From Propioniciclava sp. (GTDB taxonomy: Bacteria; Actinomycetota; Actinomycetes; Propionibacteriales; Propionibacteriaceae), in assembly GCF_029977985.1 (NCBI RefSeq), contig NZ_JARKOT010000166.1:23433-87432 (forward strand): a DNA stretch of 64,000 nucleotides, in the 5' to 3' direction. The position numbers were made by a program, and so were the translations under genes. The notes under the pieces are model-generated. The model was not told where the DNA came from. It saw only the letters and a program-made list of their open reading frames with translations, and did not search any database. Positions 41,747 to 51,520 of the stretch are shown here, in pieces (within the stretch, counting starts at the first letter, position 1; every line of letters starts with the position of its first letter).

Positions 41747-44518
41747 ATGGCAACGGTAGAACAGCAGGTTCTGGACTCGAGCAACGCGATCGACCAGAAC
41801 ATCTCGGCAATCACGACCGACCGTGGATTCTTGTCACAGAACCTGCTGCAATACCTGCGCCACCTGGTCGAGGGCTTGGTCGTCTATGCGCACGTCCCAG
41901 ATCGGACGGTGACGTACAACTACCAGACGCAGTTTGATGCTGCTCGGGACGCAGTGAACGGCGATGCCCGCTATCGCCTGCTGACGCGCTTCCACAACCT
42001 GCTCCAGATCAGCGTCTCGCACTACACCCTCGACCGGGACCCCTCTGAGCGCCTGATGCTCAAATACTACGAGTACCTGCTACGCACACGCGACCTCGCG
42101 AAGCAGCACCTCGGCCTGGACATCCTCCGGAATCTCGAGCAGTTCCCGCTTCACGAGGATCCGGCACTCCGCGCGTACTACGAGAAGATTGCTGGCCGGA
42201 TCGAGGCATCGAAACACGACCTGCTGACCGGCAAGACCGAGCGCTACTACATCAACAGCTCTCGACCGTTCTTCATTGGCAGCCGAATCTACTACGAGGT
42301 CACCTTCAGCCTCGCCCACAACCGGACAAGCAAGTTCGATCGGATCATCGGCTTCACCGACATTGATGTGAGCGACTACTACGCTGCACAACTCGAGCTT
42401 GCGAACGACTCAATCGACGTACTCGGTCAGACGATGCCAATCATCATCGTGCGCGACTGGTCGGTGTCCATCCGACCGTGCGAGTTCGACAACTTCGCTC
42501 GGCTCCTGGGCCAACAGACCAAGGTGCAGTCAGGTCACGTCGAGTACCGCAACCTGATGCAGTACCTAACGCTGACACGTCACAGTCTGCTCGACCTCAT
42601 TGACTCGTCAGACGCGGTGTACAACCAGGTGAAGACCTGGGCCCTCGCGAACGCCCAGCGGACGCCGATGATCTTCCCTGCACTGGACGCGGCGAGGGCA
42701 ATCATCCAGCGGAACCGTCCAGGCACCCGACTCCTGCGCTACCTGATGCTCCGGATGAACAACCAAATCCTGAAGGCACAGTACGACGTTAATCAGTGCG
42801 GGTGGCTCTCGAACCTGAATGTCTCAAGCGGCTGCCGTCCGTTCGATACCATGCCGTACTGTACGTCGCCCCGGAAACACAACCCGAGGTTTGCTGACCT
42901 CGCGGCTAGCATCGATTCCTCGACCAGGAAGCACGAGCTACTTGCGCGACGGATACGGGTCAACGTCGAGCAGCACGGCATGATCTACACACCCGAGAGC
43001 GACCTCGAAGACCTCGGGGACATCGACGACCTGATCAGGCGCCACAACGCCGCTCTTCCACCGACACCACGGCATGCCCCACGCAAACTCCAACGCGCCA
43101 ACGGCCACGTGTTCATCGTCGGGTACGAGGACGGCACCGTAGAGATCATCGAGCAGCTCCAGAAGATCGCCTCGAATGGCATCGAGGACTACGCGGACGA
43201 CGTCGCCGCATGGCTTGACGAAAACGCGAAACTTCCGGACGGTGACCCGCAGAAAGTTGACGATGAGATCAAGGCCGATGCCCTGCGGAAGCTCTTCTCC
43301 CACTCGAAGGTGGCCCTCATCTACGGAGCCGCAGGCACCGGCAAGTCCACGATGGTCAACCACATCGCGAACTACTTCGAGAGTGAGCGGAAGCTCTTCC
43401 TGGCACACACCAACCCGGCCGTCGATAACCTGAAGCGCCGCGTCGACGCTCCCAACAAACACTTCAGCACAATCTCGAAGCATGTGCGGGGCGACTGGGA
43501 CACATCGGGTCATTTCGATATCGTCATCATCGATGAATGCAGTACGGTCAGCAACGCTGCATTCCTCGAGGTGCTCGCCAACACCGAATTCGATCTGCTG
43601 GTGCTGGTGGGTGATGTCTACCAGATCGAGTCCATCGAGTTCGGGAACTGGTTTGGCGCAATTCGCTCGTACATCCCACCAGAGTCAGTACACGAATTGA
43701 CACACCCGTTCCGCACGACCGACGAGGAGCTCCTGACCCTCTGGGATCGCGTGCGTGACCTTGACGACCGGATCGAAGAGTCACTGTCGAAAAATGAGTA
43801 CTCCAAAGAACTAGGGGAGTCGCTCTTCGCACGACACGGTGCCGACGAGATCGTGCTCTGTCTCAACTACGACGGATTGTACGGGATCAATAACGTTAAC
43901 CGCTTCCTTCAGGCGAGCAACCCGAGCCCGGCCCACGTCTGGGGTGAGGCTGTTTACAAGGTTGGCGATCCGGTGCTCTTCAATGAGACGGATCGCTTCC
44001 GCCCGCTGATCTTCAACAACATGAAGGGCAATATTGTTGGGATTAGCCAGGTGCCCGGGAAGATCACCTTCGACGTCGACCTTGGGCTCGAGCGTGAGGT
44101 GACAGCGATGGAGGCGATGCTCTCGAACCTCCGCGTCGTTGAAGACTCCGTGGTTCAGTTCGACGTCATCGAGCGCCCAGACACGGACGAGGACGATGAC
44201 TCGACGACGACCATCGTGCCATTCCAGATTGCCTACGCGGTCTCGATCCACAAGGCGCAGGGTCTCGAGTTTGACTCGGTGAAGGTTGTTATCACGGAAG
44301 CCAACGAAGAGAACATCTCGCACAGCATCTTCTATACAGCGATTACCCGGGCTCGAAAGCATCTCGAGGTCTACTGGACGCCTGACACTCAGACTCGGAT
44401 CCTAAGCCGACTGGAGGTTCGCGAGAACAAGAAGGACGAGAACCTGCTTCGGCGGCGTCGCGGCGTGGTTCCGGTAGTCAAGGTGCCCAAACGACAGAAG
44501 GTGCGTCAGAAACCGTAG
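41747..44518 (+). CDS. SF1 (RecD/UvrD-like) helicase with ~500-aa N-terminal region of unknown function
   Basis: ATG 41747 with upstream cggaagg. Walker A IYGAAGTGKSTMVNHI, IIDECSTVSN, LVGDVYQIESIEFGNWF, C-terminal AYAVSIHKAQGLEFDSVKVVI and SIFYTAITRARKHLEVYW. N-terminal part not recognised. Confidence 0.85.
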   Translation: MATVEQQVLDSSNAIDQNISAITTDRGFLSQNLLQYLRHLVEGLVVYAHVPDRTVTYNYQTQFDAARDAVNGDARYRLLTRFHNLLQISVSHYTLDRDPSERLMLKYYEYLLRTRDLAKQHLGLDILRNLEQFPLHEDPALRAYYEKIAGRIEASKHDLLTGKTERYYINSSRPFFIGSRIYYEVTFSLAHNRTSKFDRIIGFTDIDVSDYYAAQLELANDSIDVLGQTMPIIIVRDWSVSIRPCEFDNFARLLGQQTKVQSGHVEYRNLMQYLTLTRHSLLDLIDSSDAVYNQVKTWALANAQRTPMIFPALDAARAIIQRNRPGTRLLRYLMLRMNNQILKAQYDVNQCGWLSNLNVSSGCRPFDTMPYCTSPRKHNPRFADLAASIDSSTRKHELLARRIRVNVEQHGMIYTPESDLEDLGDIDDLIRRHNAALPPTPRHAPRKLQRANGHVFIVGYEDGTVEIIEQLQKIASNGIEDYADDVAAWLDENAKLPDGDPQKVDDEIKADALRKLFSHSKVALIYGAAGTGKSTMVNHIANYFESERKLFLAHTNPAVDNLKRRVDAPNKHFSTISKHVRGDWDTSGHFDIVIIDECSTVSNAAFLEVLANTEFDLLVLVGDVYQIESIEFGNWFGAIRSYIPPESVHELTHPFRTTDEELLTLWDRVRDLDDRIEESLSKNEYSKELGESLFARHGADEIVLCLNYDGLYGINNVNRFLQASNPSPAHVWGEAVYKVGDPVLFNETDRFRPLIFNNMKGNIVGISQVPGKITFDVDLGLEREVTAMEAMLSNLRVVEDSVVQFDVIERPDTDEDDDSTTTIVPFQIAYAVSIHKAQGLEFDSVKVVITEANEENISHSIFYTAITRARKHLEVYWTPDTQTRILSRLEVRENKKDENLLRRRRGVVPVVKVPKRQKVRQKP

Positions 44519-44669
44519 CTGCCTGGATCGGATCACTGATGGACCTAGCGCTTGCCACCGGGTGCACACGAATCACGTTGCCCGGTCACCGTGCGGCAGC
44601 TAGCCGTGGCGAGTAGCTCGAAGTCCCGGTACGGTGGACCCATCCGTAGGGGTGTGCTTTCCATCTGGC

Positions 44670-46439
44670 GACGAGGCCGGGATGCTCGACCAAGACAGCG
44701 CCCTCGCGTTGCTCACCGTCGCCGCCGAAGCGGGCGCGACGCTCGCGCTGGTCGGTGACCGGGCGCAACTGCCCGCAGTCGGCAGGGGCGGGGTGCTCGA
44801 CATGGCCGCGCAGATCCGGGGCCGCACAATCGACATGGCAGAGGTGCACAGGTTCACCGTCACCGCCTACGCCGAGCTGTCAGTGCGGTTGCGTGACCGC
44901 GACGACCCCGGCGCGATCTTCGACCAGCTCCACGCGCTCGGCCTGATCCGTCTGCACGCCGACAGCGCGAGCCTGCATGAGTACATCGCCAAGAACCGCG
45001 GCGACGGGGAGGCAGTAACGGTCGCCACCAACGACGAGGCGACCCGGCTGAACGCCCGAATCCGTGACCAGCGCACGCGCGACGGGGCCGTGGACGAGCA
45101 GACGACCACGAACGGATCGGACGGCCTCCCCATCGGGCGCGGCGACCTGATCCAGACCCGCAAGAACAACACCGGCCTGGGGGTGGCAAACCGGCAACTG
45201 TGGGTCGTGCAACACGTCGCCGTTGACGGAGCTCTGTGGGCGGTCGAAGCAGGCAGCGACCGGAAGCGCGAGCACACCGTGCGCCTGCCCGCCGCCTACG
45301 TCACCGAGCACGCGCACCTGGCCTACGCCTCGACCGCCTACGGCGTGCAGGGCATCACCGCCCCGGCATCGCACACGATCCTCACCGAGGCCATGACCGG
45401 CGCGGCCGTCTACGTCGGTATGACCCGAGGCGCCGACGAGAACGTGCTGCATGTCATTGCTGAGAACACCGCCGAGGCTCGGCAGCAGTTCATCGGCGCG
45501 GTAGAGCGCGACCGCGCCGACCGTGGCCTGGGCGACGCCACCCAGCAGGCAGCGGAGGCGGTGCGGGGTCTGGTCGACGACGGCCCCGTGAAGATCGTCA
45601 ACACCGAGATAGCCGCACTCACCCAGCAGGCCGAACGAGCGGAACAGCGCGCGGCGCTCTGGCAGCAGGCCGCCGACGCGCTCACCGAGCTGCACGTCCG
45701 GCAGAGTTACGAACGCGACCAAGCAACACACGCCGCAGAGACCGCAGCCCGGCAGTTGGAGCGGGTGCGCGCCGAGGTCGCCGCTCCGCTCACTGAGCGG
45801 GCCTCTGCGGCGCTGACCGAATGGCAGGACGCCAACACCGCGCAGCAGGTCGCCCGCGACTACTTGCGCGCGGTCGGCAGGTTCGGCAAACGTCGCGCCA
45901 CCCGAGAACACCACACCGCCCAGACTCTCACCCACGACACCGCCCAGCGGCTGACGAGAAGGTGGGGTGAGTCGCCCCGCTGGAACGAGAACAGCGCATC
46001 ATGGGTCGAGCGCGTCACCCGGCCCCAGATCGACGCCGACCCCGGCGTGGTCGAAGCGACCGAGCAGCACGAGGCCGCAGCGAACGCCGTGCGCAAGATG
46101 CTGGAACCTGACCCGTGGCCGCGTCTGCGCATCTACGCCCGCATCTTCGGCACCGAGACAGTGGCGAACAACCGCGCCGCCTACCTCGCCACCCGCCCCC
46201 ACGCCAATGCCGAGGACGCGACCCGCGCCGCGCGCCAGGCCCGCGCCGAAATCGAAGCACTACGCGCCCTCACCCCCACCGAGGCAATACAGCACTTCGA
46301 GCAAACCCGCACCGCAGAGCAAGCGCGGCGAGACGTAAGTGACCGTGCCCTGAACGAGCGCCAACGACGGCTCGACACTTCCCGCTCCTACCCGCACGAC
46401 AGCGGTCCTTGCGACGGTAGGCCGTCCCTGGGCAGGTGA
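44670..46439 (+). pseudogene. C-terminal half of a second MobF relaxase-helicase (5'-truncated)
   Basis: Opens in the middle of the helicase Walker B region (DEAGMLDQDSALALLTVAAEAGATLALVGDRAQLPAV) and continues VHRFT..., STAYGVQGITAPASH..., YVGMTRGADENVLHV. No relaxase domain upstream in frame. Confidence 0.82.
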
Positions 46440-46542
46440 CGAGGAGGACTCGCGAATGCTTGGAGCGGAAAAAGGCGGGAAAAACCGCGTGAAGCAGAGG
46501 CTGCCCGTCATGGTGCGGTCACGCCGGGTCGAGCGGCGCGGC

Positions 46543-46574
46543 ACTCTATCGGCGTCGGAGGCCGTCGATAGAGT
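46543..46574. promoter_or_regulatory. 12-bp inverted repeat upstream of the type III R-M operon
   Basis: actctatcggcg - tcggaggc - cgtcgatagagt (11/12 paired), 60 bp upstream of the mod ATG. Confidence 0.55.
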
Positions 46575-46634
46575 GGGACACAGCGCCATGAGCACAACTA
46601 AAGACGCGCCATCGCGCGGAGGAGACCACACAGC

Positions 46635-48596
46635 ATGAGTAAGTCCCTACTGGAGCAGCTGCCAGGCATCGTCGCCGCTGGCAAGCGTCAAGCGGCACAG
46701 ATCCTTGAGCAGCTGGAGGGACGCAACCGCGTCAGCCTGCAGACGCGCGAGCTGGTGGTCCCGTCGAAGGATCACGCGGGGTTCAGCTTCTGGGGCAACG
46801 ACAGCAAGGGGGCCGTAGATCAGCCCAATCGCCTGATCTACGGTGACAACTTGCTGGCGATGGCGGCGCTGCTGGCAGGCGATGAGGACAACCCCAGCCT
46901 GCGCGGCAAGATCGATCTGATCTACATCGACCCGCCGTTCGACTCCAAGGCGGACTACCGGACCAAGATCACACTGCCTGGTACGACGATCGATCAGAAG
47001 CCGACTGTGTTCGAGCAGTTCGCGTATTCCGACACATGGTCCGACGGAACCGCATCGTATCTGGCGATGATCACACCCCGCTTGGTTTTGATGCGTGAAC
47101 TGATGGCTGACACTGCCTCGATCTACGTCCACCTCGACTGGCACGTGGGTCACTATGTCAAGCTCGTTATGGACGAGATCTTCGGTCGTGAGAACTTCGT
47201 GAACGAAGTGATCTGGCGCTACGGAAAGATGAGCAACGCAACTCGTCGGTATCCCCAGAATCATGACACCATATTCTGCTACGGCAAGACATCCGAGTAT
47301 TTCTTCCGACCTGTGCGATCTGCGGACAGCGAATACAAGGCGCGGTTCTCACGCTGGGTCGTTAACAACAAAGTCACGTATGGCGCGGTTGCGCATAGTG
47401 ACGACAAGCTCATCAAGCTGCGTGTCCGAAAGGTCATGAAGGAGTTGGGGCGCGATCTCATTGACACGGATGTGTTGTTCGACTTCGATCAAGAGTTCAA
47501 GACTCAAGATGACGTGTTCTACGACATTTCAATCATCAAGGGAAATGCAGCCGAGAACCTCAAGTTTGACACGCAGAAGCCTGAGAAGCTGATCGAACGC
47601 CTTATCTCAGCGTCCTGTCCGGATGGTGGCATGGTCGGCGACTTCTTCTCCGGTTCAGGCACAACGGCGGCGGTCGCTGAGCGTCTTGGGCGGCCGTGGG
47701 TGGCATCCGATATCGGGAAGCCATCAGTGATGGTTGCTCGTAAGCGGCTCATCGACCAAGACGTCAAACCCTTCCTCTACCAGGCCATCGGTGACTATCA
47801 GATCGAGCAAGCGCGCTCGACGCTGGGGCGCTCGTTCCGTGTCGGTGACCTAGCTAAGGTCGTGCTTGATCTCTACGAGGCTCTGCCGCTGCCGCCCGAG
47901 GAGAACGTCAACGGCAGTCTCGGTCGCCTTCCTGGTACCCGGACACTGGTCTACGCAGACAGCCCGTCGCGGCTCACGACCATCTCGACGCTTAAACGTG
48001 CTCAAGGGTACCGCGAGGTGAAGATGGGCGGCTTCGACAAGGTCGTCGTGCTCGGCTGGAACTTCGCCGCCGGTATCGGGCAGGACATCAGCGATCTGAA
48101 CGATCCGAACCTTAAGGTACTGGTGATCCCGCCAGATCTCCTCGATCAGCTGAAGAAGAAGGGCGCGGACAAGCTGGCGTCAGAAGTACGCTTCTCGAGC
48201 CTTCAATACCTCCAGGCGAACGTCTCCGGTCGCATTCTTGCGGGTGAGCGCGAGTCGCTCACGGTCAACCTGCAAAACTACGTCCTGCTATCGCCCGAGG
48301 CGATCAACCTCGACCAAGCCAACCGCGCCAAGCTCCAGCAGGTCATGAACACGGAGCCTCTCGCGCTCGTCGAGTACTGGGCAGTGGATCCCGACTATGA
48401 CGGCGATGTCTTCCGCTCCGTATGGCAGGACTACCGTGGCAACATCGACAACGACAGCGACGAGTTGCGTGTCGTCACGACAGCCACGTTGGATCTTCCC
48501 AGCATCGACCGCCCACGTACCGTGTGCGTCCGGGCAGTCGATGTCTTCGGCTTCGAGTCCGAGGTCGTCATCTCCGGCGTGGAGGTGCAGTCGTGA
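46635..48596 (+). CDS. Type III restriction-modification DNA methyltransferase (Mod; beta-class order)
   Basis: [13 protein letters not shown] (DPPF, motif IV) precedes [26 protein letters not shown] (motif I); [18 protein letters not shown] ggaggag upstream. Confidence 0.92.
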   Translation: MSKSLLEQLPGIVAAGKRQAAQILEQLEGRNRVSLQTRELVVPSKDHAGFSFWGNDSKGAVDQPNRLIYGDNLLAMAALLAGDEDNPSLRGKIDLIYIDPPFDSKADYRTKITLPGTTIDQKPTVFEQFAYSDTWSDGTASYLAMITPRLVLMRELMADTASIYVHLDWHVGHYVKLVMDEIFGRENFVNEVIWRYGKMSNATRRYPQNHDTIFCYGKTSEYFFRPVRSADSEYKARFSRWVVNNKVTYGAVAHSDDKLIKLRVRKVMKELGRDLIDTDVLFDFDQEFKTQDDVFYDISIIKGNAAENLKFDTQKPEKLIERLISASCPDGGMVGDFFSGSGTTAAVAERLGRPWVASDIGKPSVMVARKRLIDQDVKPFLYQAIGDYQIEQARSTLGRSFRVGDLAKVVLDLYEALPLPPEENVNGSLGRLPGTRTLVYADSPSRLTTISTLKRAQGYREVKMGGFDKVVVLGWNFAAGIGQDISDLNDPNLKVLVIPPDLLDQLKKKGADKLASEVRFSSLQYLQANVSGRILAGERESLTVNLQNYVLLSPEAINLDQANRAKLQQVMNTEPLALVEYWAVDPDYDGDVFRSVWQDYRGNIDNDSDELRVVTTATLDLPSIDRPRTVCVRAVDVFGFESEVVISGVEVQS

Positions 48597-51520
48597 GCGG
48601 CTTTGCTGACTTTCCTTTGGCCTGCGGGCTGTCAGCAGTAGTTGATCCTCTCATCCCTGGCATTCTGGACGGCACGGGTTCGGAACTGCTCGAACGAGTC
48701 ACGCCCGTAACAGCTGAGCTGTTGCGTTACTGGTTTCAGCAGGACTACTGCGAGCTGCGGGAGCTGAACTTCCATGCGGGCCAGCGAGCGGCCATCCTCA
48801 ACATCATCTATGCCCACGAGGTGCTCGGCACCACACGCCTCCGAGATCTCTACGAAGCAGTGGCCGCCGAAGCGATGCTGGAAGATGGTGTGCTAGGAGA
48901 GGTAACCCGGCGGCGCCACGACTTCCCGAAGTACGCGGCGAAGATGGCGACGGGTACGGGCAAGACATGGGTGCTCAACGCTCTGCTCGTATGGCAGTAC
49001 CTGAACAAGCTGGCCGATCCCGCGGACCCGCGATTCTCCAGCAACTTCCTGCTGGTCGCTCCTGGCCTCATAGTGTATGACCGCCTGCTGGACTCGTTTA
49101 TGGGTAAGGAGCACGAGGGGGAGCGGGATTTCACTAGTAGTGACATCTACCGGCAGCAGGACCTGTTCGTGCCCGATACGTACCGGACCCGGGTCTTCTC
49201 GTTCTTGCAGTCGTCCGTCGTGACCAAGACCGAGATCGGCCGGAAGGTGACCGGCTCGGGCTTGATCGCGATCACCAACTGGCATCTGCTGGCAGGCAAG
49301 GAAGATCCCGACTTCATCGACGAAGATCCAGACGTTGAGGCTCCCGGCGTGGAGATTGATCCCAAGGCGGCGATCGAGAGCTTCTTCCCGCTCACGCCGG
49401 GCACCAGCGCGGGGAATGTCCTGGATACGCTGGATCGACGGTTCCTGAGAGGAGGACCGCTCCAGGCGCTGAAGGATCTGCCTGACCTGGTCGTGTTCAA
49501 TGACGAAGCTCACCACATCCACGAGGTGAAGAAGGCCGATGAGGTTACGGATGTCGAATGGCAGAAGAGCCTGAGCGAGATAGCATCGACAAAGGGACGG
49601 CGTTTCACTCAGATTGACTTCTCCGCGACGCCATACAACGAGGTTGGCTCGGGGCGCTCCAAGGGCAAGGCGTACTTCCCGCACATCGTTGTTGACTTCG
49701 ACCTCAAGTCCGCTATGGGCGCCGGATTGGTCAAGTCGCTGGCGCTCGACAAGCGCAAGGAGATCGCGGCCCTGCCGCTTGACTTCAAGGCTGAGCGTGA
49801 CGAACAGAAGCGCGTCACTGGCCTCTCCAACGGCCAACGGGTCATGCTGCAGGCTGGTCTCAGGAAGCTCCAGATCCTTGAGGAACAGTTCACCGACGCG
49901 GACCCTGACAAGCATCCAAAGCTCCTCGTCGTCTGCGAAGACACGAACGTCACTCCTCATGTGGTCGAGTACCTGCAGAGCACGGGCCTGTCTGAAGATG
50001 ACATCCTCCGTGTTGACTCTGGTCGCAAGGCGGAGCTGGGGGCTAAGGATTGGGAACCGCTTCGCGAGAAGTTGTTCGACGTGGATCGGCACAAGCGGCC
50101 GAAGGTCATCGTGTCCGTGCTGATGCTTCGTGAGGGCTTCGATGTCAGCAACATCGCCGTCATCGTGCCGCTCCGGTCGTCGCAGGCATCGATCTTGCTT
50201 GAGCAGACGATCGGACGTGGTCTCCGCCTGATGTGGCGCGGCGATCCGTCGATTGATGAGCTGAAGGCCGAGACACGCGACCGTATCAGCAAGGGACTTG
50301 AGCCGACCAACTACTTTGACGTGCTCTTCATCGTCGAACACCCCGCGTTCAGCGACTTCTACGATGAACTCCTCAGCGGCGGCCTCATGGTCGAGACTGG
50401 CGAGGACGCAGATACCACCGGCGCGACAGGTGACCTGGAGCATGTCGATCTGCGGCCGGGATACCAGGCGTATGACTTCGAGATCCCGATCATTTTGCGC
50501 GACGCAGACGAGGAACTCCGCCAACCGAGCATCGACCCGCTGACGTTGGCATCGTCACCCTACCCGCTGGACATGATGCTCAAGGCCATCGGAACGGGAG
50601 ATCGCTTCGTTTCGCACGATGCTCAGACAGGCACCCAGTACGGGGACTATCGAGTCGATGGCGGTGTCCTCACGGCGACCGGGTACAACGACTACCTCTC
50701 ACGCATGACGACGCGCATCACAGAAGCACTCGGTCGCACCATGACCAAGAGTCAGAGCAAGTACAACGAGAACGCCAAGTTCCCGATTCTGCAGGCGTAC
50801 CGACCTCTCTTGGCTGGCTGGCTGGACACCTACATCCGTCATCGGCTCTTCGCCCAAGGCTTCGATCCGCTGGACGGCGAGAACTGGCGGGTGCTGCTGC
50901 TGGACGATGTCGCGCACAGCATCGCTGGGACGTTCGCAACGAAGCTCGTCGAGTTGCAGGAGAGTCATGTCGTGGCCTCCGCGGAAGTACAGCACCGCTT
51001 CCTGTCAGAGGTTACGACGATCCCCGTGCGCGGCAGCACCGCGGAAGATGTCATGAAGTGCATCTACCCGAAGCTTCCGGTTCCGTCACAGGGCGGTGGC
51101 CTCGAGCGTCGCTTTATCCGATGGGCAGATAAGGACTCCGGTATCGAGGCGCTCGCCAAGGTACATGAGTACCGACACGACTTCCTTCGCCGGCCGTACT
51201 TGAAGGCGGACGGCATGCCCGCGCAGTACTCGCCGGACTTCCTGGTTCGCACATCCGACACCGTCTTCGTCGTCGAGACGAAGGCGCAGTCGGCCCTAAG
51301 CGATGAGAACGTGCAGCGCAAGAAGAAGGCCGCGCTCGCCTGGTGTGAGCAGATCAACGAACTGCCCGAGGAAGACCGCGACAGCCGTCGGTGGGATTAT
51401 GTGCTCCTCGGAGAGACGGTGATTGTTGAGTGGGAGAAGAAGAACGCTTCCGTCACGGACCTGCTTGACTACGCCCGGCTACGTCGCGTGTCCACTGCCA
51501 AGCAGGAGCGACTTCTATGA
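48593..51520 (+). CDS. Type III restriction enzyme, Res subunit (SF2 helicase + PD-(D/E)xK nuclease)
   Basis: GTGA overlap with mod stop; [40 protein letters not shown]-terminal [21 protein letters not shown]. Confidence 0.92.
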   Translation: MSGFADFPLACGLSAVVDPLIPGILDGTGSELLERVTPVTAELLRYWFQQDYCELRELNFHAGQRAAILNIIYAHEVLGTTRLRDLYEAVAAEAMLEDGVLGEVTRRRHDFPKYAAKMATGTGKTWVLNALLVWQYLNKLADPADPRFSSNFLLVAPGLIVYDRLLDSFMGKEHEGERDFTSSDIYRQQDLFVPDTYRTRVFSFLQSSVVTKTEIGRKVTGSGLIAITNWHLLAGKEDPDFIDEDPDVEAPGVEIDPKAAIESFFPLTPGTSAGNVLDTLDRRFLRGGPLQALKDLPDLVVFNDEAHHIHEVKKADEVTDVEWQKSLSEIASTKGRRFTQIDFSATPYNEVGSGRSKGKAYFPHIVVDFDLKSAMGAGLVKSLALDKRKEIAALPLDFKAERDEQKRVTGLSNGQRVMLQAGLRKLQILEEQFTDADPDKHPKLLVVCEDTNVTPHVVEYLQSTGLSEDDILRVDSGRKAELGAKDWEPLREKLFDVDRHKRPKVIVSVLMLREGFDVSNIAVIVPLRSSQASILLEQTIGRGLRLMWRGDPSIDELKAETRDRISKGLEPTNYFDVLFIVEHPAFSDFYDELLSGGLMVETGEDADTTGATGDLEHVDLRPGYQAYDFEIPIILRDADEELRQPSIDPLTLASSPYPLDMMLKAIGTGDRFVSHDAQTGTQYGDYRVDGGVLTATGYNDYLSRMTTRITEALGRTMTKSQSKYNENAKFPILQAYRPLLAGWLDTYIRHRLFAQGFDPLDGENWRVLLLDDVAHSIAGTFATKLVELQESHVVASAEVQHRFLSEVTTIPVRGSTAEDVMKCIYPKLPVPSQGGGLERRFIRWADKDSGIEALAKVHEYRHDFLRRPYLKADGMPAQYSPDFLVRTSDTVFVVETKAQSALSDENVQRKKKAALAWCEQINELPEEDRDSRRWDYVLLGETVIVEWEKKNASVTDLLDYARLRRVSTAKQERLL

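Noticed and set aside
44880-45935. 351-aa minus-strand ORF opposite relaxase fragment
   Set aside because: Antisense high-GC artefact.
48893-50524. 543-aa minus-strand ORF opposite res
   Set aside because: Plus strand has helicase and nuclease motifs in frame; the minus ORF has no recognisable domain.
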